Origin: Pseudanabaena galeata CCNP1313
GTDB taxonomy: Bacteria > Cyanobacteriota > Cyanobacteriia > Pseudanabaenales > Pseudanabaenaceae
NCBI RefSeq assembly: GCF_029910235.1
Contig: NZ_CP112874.1
Location: 1,426,001 to 1,490,000, forward strand
DNA length: 64,000 bases
Direction: 5' to 3'
The notes beneath the pieces are model-generated. The model searched no databases. It saw nothing but the letters and a program-made list of their open reading frames with translations, and was not told the DNA's origin. Of the stretch, positions 24,519 through 33,190 are shown one piece after another. The translations under genes were made by a program, and so were the position numbers. Each line of letters opens with the position of its first letter. Positions within the stretch are counted from its first letter, which is position 1.

Positions 24519-25898
24519 CTGCAACGCTTGACCACGCACATCAGGATTAACTTTGCCATTAGCATACACGACCTGACCACCGACAATCGTAGTATCAGCC
24601 CAGCCTGTGAGTTCCCATCCAGCGAAGGAACTCCAGCCACATTTAGTCAACAAATCTTCATTTTTTACAGGTTTATAGTTAAGAAGATCTACTAATACTA
24701 AATCAGCATCCCAACCAATCCGAATCTCGCCTTTATTGGCGATTTTGTACCCTGTAGCTACATTTCTGCTCATCCATTCACTGACCTGATGCACAGTACA
24801 ACGTCCTTTCATTGCTTCCGTCAACATCAGCGCTAGAGAAGTTTCTACCCCTGGCATTCCTGATGGCACATTAGCTGGCTCTAGCAATACAGTCTCCTTA
24901 GAGGATTTTTCGGATTGGTTGGATTGATGATCTTCACTGGCGGCTAGTCCTTTTTCCACTAAGGTATGCGGCGCATGATCAGTGGCAATAAAGTCGATTA
25001 CACCATCTAACAGGGCTTGCCACAATATTTCTTGATCGCGGGGCGATCGCAAGGGGGGATTCATTTGCGCTAGAGAGCCAATTTTCTCGTAAGCCCCAAT
25101 ATTCATTAGCAAATGCTGCGGTGTCACTTCGGCTGTCACCCATGCAGGTTTTTCTTGACGCAAAAATTCTGCCTCTTCCCCTGTGGACATATGCAAGATA
25201 TGCAACCGTCGCTGATATTTTTTAGAAAGCTTTACGGCTAGTTTGGTTGCATTGAGCGCCGCTTGATTGTCCTGAATTAAGGAATGCTTAGCAGGATCTT
25301 TACTATCGGCAAATTCAATGCGGCGTTGAGCAATTCTGGCTTGATCCTCAGCATGAACTGCGATTAGGCGATCGCCCTGCGAGAAAATCTTATCTAACAG
25401 ATCCTCTTGATCGATCAACAAATCACCATGCATCGATCCCATAAATATTTTGATGCCACAGGTAGGATTAGCCGAGAGCAAGTCTGGTAATACTTCGCCT
25501 GTCGCCCCAATAAAAAAGCCGTAATTAACTACACATTTGCTAGCCGCTCGACTAAGTTTGTCATCCAACGCCGCCTGTGTAATCGTCAATGGGCGCGTAT
25601 TCGGCATTTCTAAAAAGCTAGTCACGCCACCCTTCGCACAGGCATGACTCGCCGATCGCAAATCCTCTTTATGCTCTAACCCTGGTTCCCGAAAATGCAC
25701 TTGCGGATCGATGACTCCCGCTAGCAAAGTCAAACCCTGTGCTTCGATGATTTCTAAAGGCTGATCATCAGTACTTAGCTCAGTGGGATTGAGGGAAGGG
25801 GCGATCGCTGCAATCTTGCCATGTTGAATATATACATCGCCAATTAAAGTTTGGCGATCGGGCAAAATAATCGTGCTTTGTCTAATTAATATACTCAA
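24510..25898 (-). CDS. pyrC: Dihydroorotase (class I)
   Basis: 462 residues. It closes carbamoyl-aspartate to dihydroorotate in pyrimidine synthesis. The metal site VIDPQVHFREPG carries Q in place of the first histidine of the usual DxHxH. GIKIFMGS holds the bridging lysine. HAED, ILHMSTGEEAEFL and FIATDHAPHT are also present. Between DHAPHT and PSGMPGVETSL there is an insertion of about 25 hydrophilic residues (EDHQSNQSEKSSKE). The altered first metal residue makes an inactive paralogue or allantoinase-like relative possible. The last codons lie in a repeat palindrome. Confidence 0.82.
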   Translation of the reverse strand: MSILIRQSTIILPDRQTLIGDVYIQHGKIAAIAPSLNPTELSTDDQPLEIIEAQGLTLLAGVIDPQVHFREPGLEHKEDLRSASHACAKGGVTSFLEMPNTRPLTITQAALDDKLSRAASKCVVNYGFFIGATGEVLPDLLSANPTCGIKIFMGSMHGDLLIDQEDLLDKIFSQGDRLIAVHAEDQARIAQRRIEFADSKDPAKHSLIQDNQAALNATKLAVKLSKKYQRRLHILHMSTGEEAEFLRQEKPAWVTAEVTPQHLLMNIGAYEKIGSLAQMNPPLRSPRDQEILWQALLDGVIDFIATDHAPHTLVEKGLAASEDHQSNQSEKSSKETVLLEPANVPSGMPGVETSLALMLTEAMKGRCTVHQVSEWMSRNVATGYKIANKGEIRIGWDADLVLVDLLNYKPVKNEDLLTKCGWSSFAGWELTGWADTTIVGGQVVYANGKVNPDVRGQALQFG

Positions 25899-25927
25899 AA
25901 TAAAATTCCTTATAAAATTCTTTTAAA

Positions 25928-26135
25928 TGTGTCTTGTAGGATGCGTTAGTGCAACGTAACGCATCCATTAGCTTTAAATGTAGGATGCGTTAGTGCAACG
26001 TAAAGCATCCATTAGTAGCCAGCAATTAGTCAACAATGATGGGTTACGCGATCCCATCCTACGTTTAATTCCCACAACTTTAGGCTGTGTTGCAAAGAAC
26101 CAGATTTTCGGTAGTGCGGCGCAGCCGCGCCACCA
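25928..26135. repeat. TAGGATGCGTTA-type repeats and a small hairpin
   Basis: Two direct copies of GTAGGATGCGTTAGTGCAAC (25937 and 25980) each form a hairpin with the following ACGCATCC/AAGCATCC. A third, inverted partial copy (GGGTTACGCGATCCCATCC) ends near 26063. GTGCGGCGCAGCCGCGCCAC follows at 26113-26132. No gene is seen in 25899-26145. Confidence 0.8.
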
Positions 26136-26145
26136 AACGAAGTAG

Positions 26146-27243
26146 TTAAAAATTAAGATACTCCTTAATAATCTCAATTTGCTTTTCTTCGATCAGCTTT
26201 TGGTCGGGATATTTAGGGAGTTTGGTATTTTTCATCGCTGATTCCATCTCCTGCTCTAGCTTACTGACCTCAGCGATGAGGGTGTCATAGGGTACTTCGC
26301 CATTACGGATTTGACGGATAAATTGAGCATCACCTGTGATTTCTCGGTTAGGAATCACGCCCTCTCCCTTCAAAATCTCAATCCCAGATTTGAGGAGGCG
26401 ATAGCAATGCCCAGAATGCTTGCTGTCATATCCCACCTTCTCCTCAATCTCTGCACGTTTGGAATTACGATTTTTGCGCCATGACTGGAAAGCTTCGTAT
26501 TCTTGTAGTGCTTGTCGATAGGTTTGAGTATTGTGTAGCAAGGTAATAAATTCATTGGTTGACCTCGTGTAGTACTGCACTGCGGGAAGCAATTCTTCAG
26601 CTAATGGATATTGCTTGAGTAAACCCTTGTAATCAACATGGGTTAGCAATTCGGTAGCCACTTCGCTATATTGGCTAGCATCCTTAATTAAAATATAGAG
26701 AAACTCAAGAAAGGCATTTAACTGTTCTTTGCGTAAGGGATTTTCCTCTAGTCCGTAGTCTTTGGGGTTTGGTGGCAACGAGAAAAAATCTGGGTCTTCT
26801 TTATACCGCAGTAACCATTTTCTGTGGGTCTGCACCTTTTTTATTTGGGCGTGAGCATAGCCAGAATAGCTATAGAAAACTTTTTGGCTTAAAAAAGCAT
26901 CACGGATTTCAATTAAAGATTCGCCAAATCTAGTTAGAATCAGATAGTCACTTCTATCTATCCATAACAATTCAAGAATATTGGGATTGTTGAGTGTTGC
27001 CAAATGACAAAATTTTTTGATGTTGTAGATATTACTATCGGTATCGGTCAAAGCTGAATACAGACAATTTGGGTCAGAGAAACTATCTAATTGCTCAAAG
27101 TTCTGTGTGCCAATAAAATAAGGCAGCGTGGGAATGCAGATTCCTTTGTAGTCATAGTCGCTATTCTCATTGTGAACCCTATATAGCCTAGAGCCTGTCA
27201 AAGCTAGTAAAATTGTTCTTGTTTCAACTTCTAGTCTTTTCAT
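26146..27243 (-). CDS. Nucleotidyltransferase of the COG3541/RlaP type
   Basis: 365 residues. The polymerase-beta nucleotidyltransferase core is at the N-terminus: LLALTGSRLYRVHNENSDYDYKG, a GS motif followed by the DxD metal site (about 14-33). The next part (DIYNIKKF-like region, NPNILELLW) fits the COG3541 group of predicted nucleotidyltransferases, and a helical C-terminus contains GYDSKHSGHCYRLLKSG (about 270-288), also typical. Some relatives sit in RNA-repair operons. Here the partner is a small RHH-like gene ending 3 bp upstream, so a two-gene module is likely. Substrate unknown. Confidence 0.82.
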   Translation of the reverse strand: MKRLEVETRTILLALTGSRLYRVHNENSDYDYKGICIPTLPYFIGTQNFEQLDSFSDPNCLYSALTDTDSNIYNIKKFCHLATLNNPNILELLWIDRSDYLILTRFGESLIEIRDAFLSQKVFYSYSGYAHAQIKKVQTHRKWLLRYKEDPDFFSLPPNPKDYGLEENPLRKEQLNAFLEFLYILIKDASQYSEVATELLTHVDYKGLLKQYPLAEELLPAVQYYTRSTNEFITLLHNTQTYRQALQEYEAFQSWRKNRNSKRAEIEEKVGYDSKHSGHCYRLLKSGIEILKGEGVIPNREITGDAQFIRQIRNGEVPYDTLIAEVSKLEQEMESAMKNTKLPKYPDQKLIEEKQIEIIKEYLNF

Positions 27244-27246
27244 AAT

Positions 27247-27459
27247 TTATCTTTTGACAATAGTATAGGAACTACCTCTTTCATTAGCTCTTTGCAAAGG
27301 TTTATTCCTAGCATTGCTTTCAATTACTTCCCAATCAGCATTCTCTAGCACAGCATCCAAGACATCGGATAGATTACAACGCTGCTCATAGGCAATGCGT
27401 CTTAGAATATCGTGATGTTCTGGCAGAACATATACAGGCTTTCTCTGTGTTTGCGCCAT
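27247..27459 (-). CDS. Small ribbon-helix-helix-like protein
   Basis: 70 residues: MAQTQRKPVYVLPEHHDILRR, then a helix IAYEQRCNLSDVLDAVLENADW and a basic tail. A strand followed by two helices, with the second starting NLSDVLDAVLE, resembles small ribbon-helix-helix DNA-binding proteins, including plasmid-type antitoxins. The stop is 3 bp before the nucleotidyltransferase start, so the two are co-transcribed and probably translationally linked. An antitoxin or repressor role is inference only. Confidence 0.65.
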   Translation of the reverse strand: MAQTQRKPVYVLPEHHDILRRIAYEQRCNLSDVLDAVLENADWEVIESNARNKPLQRANERGSSYTIVKR

Positions 27460-27601
27460 TTTTAACTTAGCAATAAATGGATTGTTGTTATCCTAACATA
27501 GCTAAGTGCGTAATTTGACAATTGGCTAATTAGCTATTTTAATATAAGTAGTCCATATTGTTCCTCTATTTAATTGATTTGATTGGTATATCAATAAACT
27601 T

Positions 27602-28150
27602 CTAGGGAACGAGCAATATTCGATTTAAGTCTTTCCATGCCTCATTTTCTTCTTCGCTAAGCCAGTCTTTCGCTAAGGAGGATTCTAGTAAGTGAGGTTG
27701 CTCTCTAGTTTCCATAAAGTCATCGGAGAAGAGATCGAGGCTACTCCAGAGGGTTTGCCAAGGGTTGTTTTTGGGGATTAGGCGATCGCGGTTACAGTCT
27801 AAAGCTTTCACAGTGGCGCGTCCTGTTGGTGTATTGCCTAATAATCGCAGTTTATCGTTAGACCAGACAAAATGATCTTGCCAGCGATCGCTGCGTGGAT
27901 TAAATAGAGGAGTTTCTATTTTTGTTTCGGGATCGATCACAGTATTTTTTGTGTACTTCTGGCGATTGCAATGGAAGCAAGCAAGGGCAAGGTTATCAAG
28001 ATTATCATTACCTCCTTGAGATTTAGGCAGGACATGATCTATGGTGAATTGAACGAATTGCCATTTTTCTACAGCATGACAGTATTCGCACAGTCCGTTT
28101 GCACGATCTCGAACTTGGGCTTTGATGGTTTCGGTTATGTTACGCGCCAT
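27602..28150 (-). CDS. HNH endonuclease
   Basis: 182 residues. HNH/McrA-type nuclease domain: CEYCHAVEKWQF, then TIDHVLPKSQGGNDNLDNLALACFHCNRQKY, which holds two CxxC zinc pairs, the catalytic DH and the NL..L...CNxxK. The C-terminal 90 residues (WQDHFVWSNDKLRLLGNTPTGRATVKALDCNRDRLI) are the usual tail of this cyanobacterial HNH group. The start overlaps the 100-residue gene upstream by 11 bp. It is last in the minus-strand run that begins with the toxin at 33070. Confidence 0.9.
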   Translation of the reverse strand: MARNITETIKAQVRDRANGLCEYCHAVEKWQFVQFTIDHVLPKSQGGNDNLDNLALACFHCNRQKYTKNTVIDPETKIETPLFNPRSDRWQDHFVWSNDKLRLLGNTPTGRATVKALDCNRDRLIPKNNPWQTLWSSLDLFSDDFMETREQPHLLESSLAKDWLSEEENEAWKDLNRILLVP

Positions 28151-28442
28151 GTTGGATTTCTGGCTGAGTTGTGGCGATGTTTTCGAGTAAGAAGTTATTG
28201 CGAATCATCCGATTTACAAAGCTGAGATAGTCATCGATCGCGGCAAAATCATCTAGTTCTTGTTCTTCTGTTTCAGTGAGTGGGTTTTCTTCGCGTTTGT
28301 CGAGTAAGTTCTCGATACGTTGTTGGATCTTTTTCGATGCGCGAAAGATCATTACTCCGTCTTGTAGTGTTATAGCGATCGCGCCATCAAGGGGAAGATT
28401 TTTGGGTAATGTGGTAATTGGGGCAATTGTTGAAGTATTCAT
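28140..28442 (-). CDS. Small protein paired with HNH nuclease
   Basis: 100 residues. N-terminal PLDGAIAITLQDGVMIFRAS strands, a helix IQQRIENLLDKREE, an acidic stretch TETEEQELDDFAAIDDYLSFVNRMIRN. This protein followed by an overlapping HNH gene is, to my knowledge, a recurring pair in cyanobacteria, but no function is known to me. The acidic, helical character and coupling would suit an inhibitor or adaptor of the nuclease (inference). Confidence 0.7.
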   Translation of the reverse strand: MNTSTIAPITTLPKNLPLDGAIAITLQDGVMIFRASKKIQQRIENLLDKREENPLTETEEQELDDFAAIDDYLSFVNRMIRNNFLLENIATTQPEIQHGA

Positions 28443-28457
28443 TTTATTTCTCCTGTC

Positions 28458-28631
28458 TTACATTTCAGATAGCCAAGCTTTGATTTGATTGATGAGTTCT
28501 TGGGTGGTTTGTCCTCCAGTAAATGGGCGTATTTGGATTGGTACTAGGCTTTGGCATAGTTGCGCGATCGCCTCGTTAGCACTTTTGCCATAAAGGGCGA
28601 TCGCTAATTCATTTATCCATTTAAACTCCAT
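28458..28631 (-). CDS. 57-residue small protein after the RM enzyme
   Basis: A short frame with ATG at 28631 (CTCTATGGAGTTTAA: the start overlaps the last codons of the RM gene) and TAA at 28458-28460. It reads MEFKWINELAIALYGKSANE, then AIAQLCQSLVPIQI, ending INQIKAWLSEM. It carries two in-frame HIP1-like sites and fits exactly between the RM gene (11-bp overlap) and the 100-residue gene (15-bp gap). I do not recognise the family. It may be a small subunit or a remnant of one. Confidence 0.6.
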   Translation of the reverse strand: MEFKWINELAIALYGKSANEAIAQLCQSLVPIQIRPFTGGQTTQELINQIKAWLSEM

Positions 28632-31600
28632 AGAGCTTATTCACCATTTGGTCTAATTCTTGATATGTATCTCGAATATCTTCAATTTTTTGTTTAATTT
28701 CGGCGGTTAGGCGATCGCATTCTGCAAACACTCTGGCAATATCAGCATCAGTTCTAGGAATTCTTCCTTCATCCAATAAACTCTGCCAAGTAAATCCACA
28801 ATCTGCAAATTTAGGTAAATAATTTTTCAGATACTCTAATACGAGAGGACTATCTGATTGTAAAAGCTCAGTACGTCCTAGCAGAAGCTTATTATCATTA
28901 ACTTTCACCTTAGAAATCAACTGATTGTAATCTCCAATCACTTCAAAATTGACTGATTCGGCACTAACAAAATCCCAACTAGGAGGATTTACTAAGTCTA
29001 GTACCGTAAAGAAATTAACTTCTATTCTAATACTGTCATTTCTATAATTGAATTGAATTTTATGCCCTATATTCACTAACTCATGAATTTCCCAATTCCA
29101 TGCAATCAAATTATCAACTGAGTCAATAAATGGCTGTTGTTTTTTTAAAGAGATATTTTTAATTGGAAACTCTTTTAAATCATCTGGATAAATACGACTC
29201 TTCGCAGGTTTTCCTACAGTGGTCGTCATAATATTTTCATCACGGTTATTTTCCAGTAAAAATCTCTTACCAAAGCTAGACGCTAGGATTGCCGAGATAT
29301 AGCGCAAGTCAAATTTTTTCGATAAAGATGCTTGCTGTTTAGCGCGATCAAAAATCTTAACTTTTTTGCCTTGTCCATCTCCTAAAGTACGCTGATACTT
29401 TTTCGAGAATTCATACATTTGCCTAGGTTCATCTTCTAATCTTTTGATTTTATAAATGTCTTCCCATTTGACGCAAATTCTGACACTATCAGGGACATAA
29501 AAACCATCACCAGCAGTGGCTCCACGATCATAAGTTGGGAAAGAGGTCATGCCAAATAAAATCTTAGGAAGATCATATAATTCAGGAATTGTTATTCTAC
29601 TAACTTTACTAGGCACTCTTTCTGTATTCCATTCCAAATATCTAATTTTATCTACAGAGAATTCGGCAATTATATTTTCTCCATCTAGATATTTTTTTAA
29701 ATTAATATCTGTTGGAGTATCGGACAACAAATCATCTTTGCGAAATTCTCCTTGCTCAGAGTGTAGAACCATCGCTTTAGAACAATAACAAATATCTTCT
29801 AAATCAGTTATATTCTCAAAAGTGTTTGTTACTGTAAATTGCTTAAACACTTTGGCAGTATGTTCACTCTGAGCTAGAGATTCTAAATTTTCTACTTTGT
29901 CAAAAGAGCTTGCATGTAATAATCTTTTCGTTTGATGACTATCACTTGGTTCTACATTTTTCAAAAAGAAAATTGTATTATGTACAACAGCATCAGGAAA
30001 AAGCTTAATATTATTCAAAAAATCAACTTGAGTAATCGTTAAAGAATTGGCTAGATAATCTCGAAGCTTTTCGGCATAATTATTTGATTGAATCCCTCTA
30101 GATACAATTAAACCAAGCTTGCCATTTGGTGCAGTTAATTTACAAGAAAGTTCTACAAATGGTACAAATAAATCCCATTTTTCATGCAAAGTTTCATATC
30201 TACCACTTTGCTCGATAGTGCGTCGGTATTTATCAACATTTGGTTCATCAGCTTTGACATAGGGAGGATTACCAACCACAAAATCAAATCCATTAGAAAA
30301 TAATTCACCTCTACGGTTTTTTATCTGCGATACAGTCGAAAGTTCTTGATCTAAAACAGGATTGAGAAGATTTGAACGAATATTTTCTACTCTTGGCAAC
30401 AAAAGAGAATCCGTATTGTAAACATTAAATCTATCTATAGAACAGTCTCGTAAGTCTCCTGATTCTTTAATCTGTTTGAGTAAATCAATGACTTGAATTA
30501 ATAAGTTAGTCTCAGCCAAATAACAAGCAAATGGATTAATATCCATACAAAATAATGAGTCTTTAATCTGTTGAACGATTCTAGGAATAATACTAATCTT
30601 GGGGTTTTTATAGCTTTTAATCAATCGCTGTGCCGCATGAACTAAAAAACTACCTGAACCACCAGATAAATCTAAAATCTTCTTATTACGAATACCCGCA
30701 GGATTATCTGAAGTATAACCAATGGTATCTAAAATATATTCCACTACTTTCTGTGGTGTGAAATATCTTCCCTGTTCATGTTTTCCTGCTGTAACATAGC
30801 GACTATAAACCATGCCTATAATATCACTGTCAATTTTTTTTAAATTGAAATCATTCAGAATATACAAAACCTCAATTAAGGTATTTGCATTCATATGATA
30901 CCAATTAAATAAATCTTCATTACTAAAGAAATGGGCATAAATACTTTGAGCAGATCGATAGGACATTTCTAAGAGATAATCCATCGACATTCCTCGGGCA
31001 AAGTCTAAATATTGTGGTTCAACTTCGTCTTTCCATTTTTTAAACCCGCCATTAGAAAACTTACGTTTAATCAAACCCTTATCTTCACAAATTCTCACCA
31101 TCAATAGCCTAATTACATATACATAGGCAGTCTGACGGGCAAATTCAGTTTTTAATTTCAATTCATCAGCATCTTGAAAAATTGTTTTCGTAACTAAGTC
31201 TTTCCAAGAATTGAAAAACTGATGTGCTTTAATCGCTCGCTCATATTTAATACTTTGCTGAGCTTGCCAAGCTTGCCAACTAATTACTGTATCTTGATAT
31301 TCTTCTAACTTCTCCACTAGTTTGGCATCTAGTTTTGTGATTTTACGCTGTGGTTTGATTTTAATACCTAGCTCTTTTTGTTTCGATTCAGAAATTGGTG
31401 ATAGTAAATCTAACTGATCGGCTTTAAGACTCTTGCCTGAATTGTTGGGTAGAGATTCTCGTTTTTGCTCAGCCTCTTTCAGTCTTGCCAAAAACTTTTC
31501 ACCTAATAAACTAATTGTACCGCTAGGATTTTGAGCATATTCAAGTAATTTTTTATCTGCCCAAGAATAATCATCAACTTCTGCTAAACCAGATACTCTT

Positions 31601-32442
31601 AAATAATTAAGAATTTCTTTGTGTAATCTTGTAATAACTTGAGATGTAGTTAGTTCTTCATTGTCTTTGCTATTGCCATTCCCATTAACTAAATAGGTTG
31701 ACTTAATATAATCTTCATATTCACCTAAAAGTAATTCTAGTTGATATAAAACATCACCTTCTAGTAAAGCGATCGCCTTTTTTAAGTCACTAATTAAAAG
31801 CTCATCAAAATTGGAATTGTTCGATTGAGAATGGGCTTCTATTTCCCATTCTTCTATCGGGCGGCAAATCTTATCAATCTTCCTGTTAATTCCTTCAAAA
31901 TTTTGCCTATGAAATCTCCGAAATAAACCGTTAAGTGCTTGCTGTTGTTCAAAAGTTAAAGCTACAATCCCTCCTTCGACAAAAGTTTGTACAACTTGTT
32001 GAATATCTAAATGTAAAACTGGAGTCGAATAACTAGGATTTGACAAATCCCAACCTAGCAGCAATTTGCCATTACAGACTAAACCCAAGCTATAGCCTCG
32101 GCTAGTTGCATAAGTTGCCAATTGCTTTAGAGGAGCAGATTTTCTTAGGTCATAGGCAGTATGCTTGTCTTCGACTAAAAAGCATCGACAATCATCCGAT
32201 AATTTCACTTGAAAGTCGGGTCGGGAACTATCTTTGGTTCCACCTGTTTGATTTTGGGTAATATGCCCAGACTCAAAACCCAAAGCCTTAATTAAAGGAT
32301 CGATAATCTTTGCATCAACAATGTTTGCTTCATCATTAGTTTGAGGCTCTGCAACGTATTCTAAGTAAGTTTTACCATCATAAAAATTATTGCTAGTAAA
32401 TATTTCAAAAAAATTAGCTGCAAACTCTTCAAACGTATTCAT
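28621..32442 (-). CDS. Type IIG-like restriction enzyme/N6-adenine methyltransferase fusion
   Basis: 1273 residues. The N-terminus (about 20-160) resembles an HsdR-N nuclease: DEANIVDAKIIDPLIKALGF, SSRPDFQVKLSDDCRCFLVEDKHT (D...ExK). A long helical spacer follows. The gamma-type N6-adenine methyltransferase has GRYFTPQKVVEYILD, motif I ILDLSGGSGSFLVHAA and motif IV FDFVVGNPPYVKAD (about 550-735). The C-terminal 450 residues should be the target-recognition part (TaqI/Eco57I-like). Everything needed to cut and modify is in one chain, as in type IIG systems. AT-rich compared with housekeeping neighbours. The target sequence cannot be predicted. Confidence 0.88.
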   Translation of the reverse strand: MNTFEEFAANFFEIFTSNNFYDGKTYLEYVAEPQTNDEANIVDAKIIDPLIKALGFESGHITQNQTGGTKDSSRPDFQVKLSDDCRCFLVEDKHTAYDLRKSAPLKQLATYATSRGYSLGLVCNGKLLLGWDLSNPSYSTPVLHLDIQQVVQTFVEGGIVALTFEQQQALNGLFRRFHRQNFEGINRKIDKICRPIEEWEIEAHSQSNNSNFDELLISDLKKAIALLEGDVLYQLELLLGEYEDYIKSTYLVNGNGNSKDNEELTTSQVITRLHKEILNYLRVSGLAEVDDYSWADKKLLEYAQNPSGTISLLGEKFLARLKEAEQKRESLPNNSGKSLKADQLDLLSPISESKQKELGIKIKPQRKITKLDAKLVEKLEEYQDTVISWQAWQAQQSIKYERAIKAHQFFNSWKDLVTKTIFQDADELKLKTEFARQTAYVYVIRLLMVRICEDKGLIKRKFSNGGFKKWKDEVEPQYLDFARGMSMDYLLEMSYRSAQSIYAHFFSNEDLFNWYHMNANTLIEVLYILNDFNLKKIDSDIIGMVYSRYVTAGKHEQGRYFTPQKVVEYILDTIGYTSDNPAGIRNKKILDLSGGSGSFLVHAAQRLIKSYKNPKISIIPRIVQQIKDSLFCMDINPFACYLAETNLLIQVIDLLKQIKESGDLRDCSIDRFNVYNTDSLLLPRVENIRSNLLNPVLDQELSTVSQIKNRRGELFSNGFDFVVGNPPYVKADEPNVDKYRRTIEQSGRYETLHEKWDLFVPFVELSCKLTAPNGKLGLIVSRGIQSNNYAEKLRDYLANSLTITQVDFLNNIKLFPDAVVHNTIFFLKNVEPSDSHQTKRLLHASSFDKVENLESLAQSEHTAKVFKQFTVTNTFENITDLEDICYCSKAMVLHSEQGEFRKDDLLSDTPTDINLKKYLDGENIIAEFSVDKIRYLEWNTERVPSKVSRITIPELYDLPKILFGMTSFPTYDRGATAGDGFYVPDSVRICVKWEDIYKIKRLEDEPRQMYEFSKKYQRTLGDGQGKKVKIFDRAKQQASLSKKFDLRYISAILASSFGKRFLLENNRDENIMTTTVGKPAKSRIYPDDLKEFPIKNISLKKQQPFIDSVDNLIAWNWEIHELVNIGHKIQFNYRNDSIRIEVNFFTVLDLVNPPSWDFVSAESVNFEVIGDYNQLISKVKVNDNKLLLGRTELLQSDSPLVLEYLKNYLPKFADCGFTWQSLLDEGRIPRTDADIARVFAECDRLTAEIKQKIEDIRDTYQELDQMVNKLYGV

Positions 32443-32466
32443 GCTGCTTTGTGTGTTGAGTTGATT

Positions 32467-32754
32467 TTATTTAACTGTTACAGTCAATTGTAGTCCCAAA
32501 CTATCCAACCACGCCGCCAACTCATACACCGCTTGACTTTTATCACTTGCGCCAAAATCTTTCACCCATTGCCGATCGCAATCATCACCTAATGCGATCG
32601 CCACATCATCAAGCGCCGAAGCCAACAACTCAGGCTCAGGATCGGATTCCTCCAAAATTGCCGCAATATAGCCAGCCGCCCTTTCAGGATCTTTGAGCGA
32701 ATTAACTAAATACTCTTGATAATCTCTACTAGTCGGAACCTTCACGCTTTGCAT
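32467..32754 (-). CDS. Antitoxin-like protein (HigA/addiction-module type)
   Basis: 95 residues: DYQEYLVNSLKDPERAAGYIAAILEESDPEPELLASALDDVAIALG. This matches the N-terminus of addiction-module HTH antitoxins (YxxYLxxxLKDPExAAxYxxAxLEExDP). The usual second helix and recognition region are replaced by a shorter acidic segment, and the end (WLDSLGLQLTVTVK) fits the family's terminal strand. It overlaps the toxin gene by 26 bp and ends 24 bp before the RM gene. Confidence 0.78.
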   Translation of the reverse strand: MQSVKVPTSRDYQEYLVNSLKDPERAAGYIAAILEESDPEPELLASALDDVAIALGDDCDRQWVKDFGASDKSQAVYELAAWLDSLGLQLTVTVK

Positions 32755-33070
32755 AGTCTCTCCAATACTCCTTAGCTAACTTAATATCTCGATCCTGCGT
32801 ACTCTTATCACCACCACACAGCAACAGCACCACCACAGAGCCAACTTGCCCAAAATAAACCCGATAACCCGCACCATAATCGATCTTGAGTTCGCATACA
32901 CCCTCACCAGCAGATCTGTAATTGCCTAAATTTCCCAGCGTTACTCTTTTAAGTCTAGCCGCTATTTTATCCTGTGCCACGCGATCGCGTAAGCCATCAA
33001 GCCACTGAGTAAAAGGACGCGAGCCATCAGACCTTGCATATTCACGAATTTTCTTGGGTTGTGACTCCAT
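32729..33070 (-). CDS. RelE/ParE/HigB-like toxin
   Basis: 113 residues. It matches the 'addiction module killer protein' subgroup of RelE/HigB toxins: REYARSDGSRPFTQWLDGLRD, IAARLKRVTLGNLGNYRSAG, GVCELKIDYGAGYRVYFGQ, VVLLLCGGDKSTQDRDIKLAKEYW. Members are ribosome-dependent mRNA interferases. The toxin precedes the antitoxin (the HigBA order) and both share the run with the RM enzyme. The 120-bp gap to the divergent gene at 33191 presumably holds promoters for both directions. Confidence 0.88.
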   Translation of the reverse strand: MESQPKKIREYARSDGSRPFTQWLDGLRDRVAQDKIAARLKRVTLGNLGNYRSAGEGVCELKIDYGAGYRVYFGQVGSVVVLLLCGGDKSTQDRDIKLAKEYWRDYAKREGSD

Positions 33071-33190
33071 AAAATAAATGCTTGAGTGGGGACAGATAAC
33101 GACATTTAAGACAGATATTATCTTCCCTCAAATGTCCTTCACTTCCACAATTACAAACGCTAAGTTAAGCACATCGAACTCAACTTAGTT

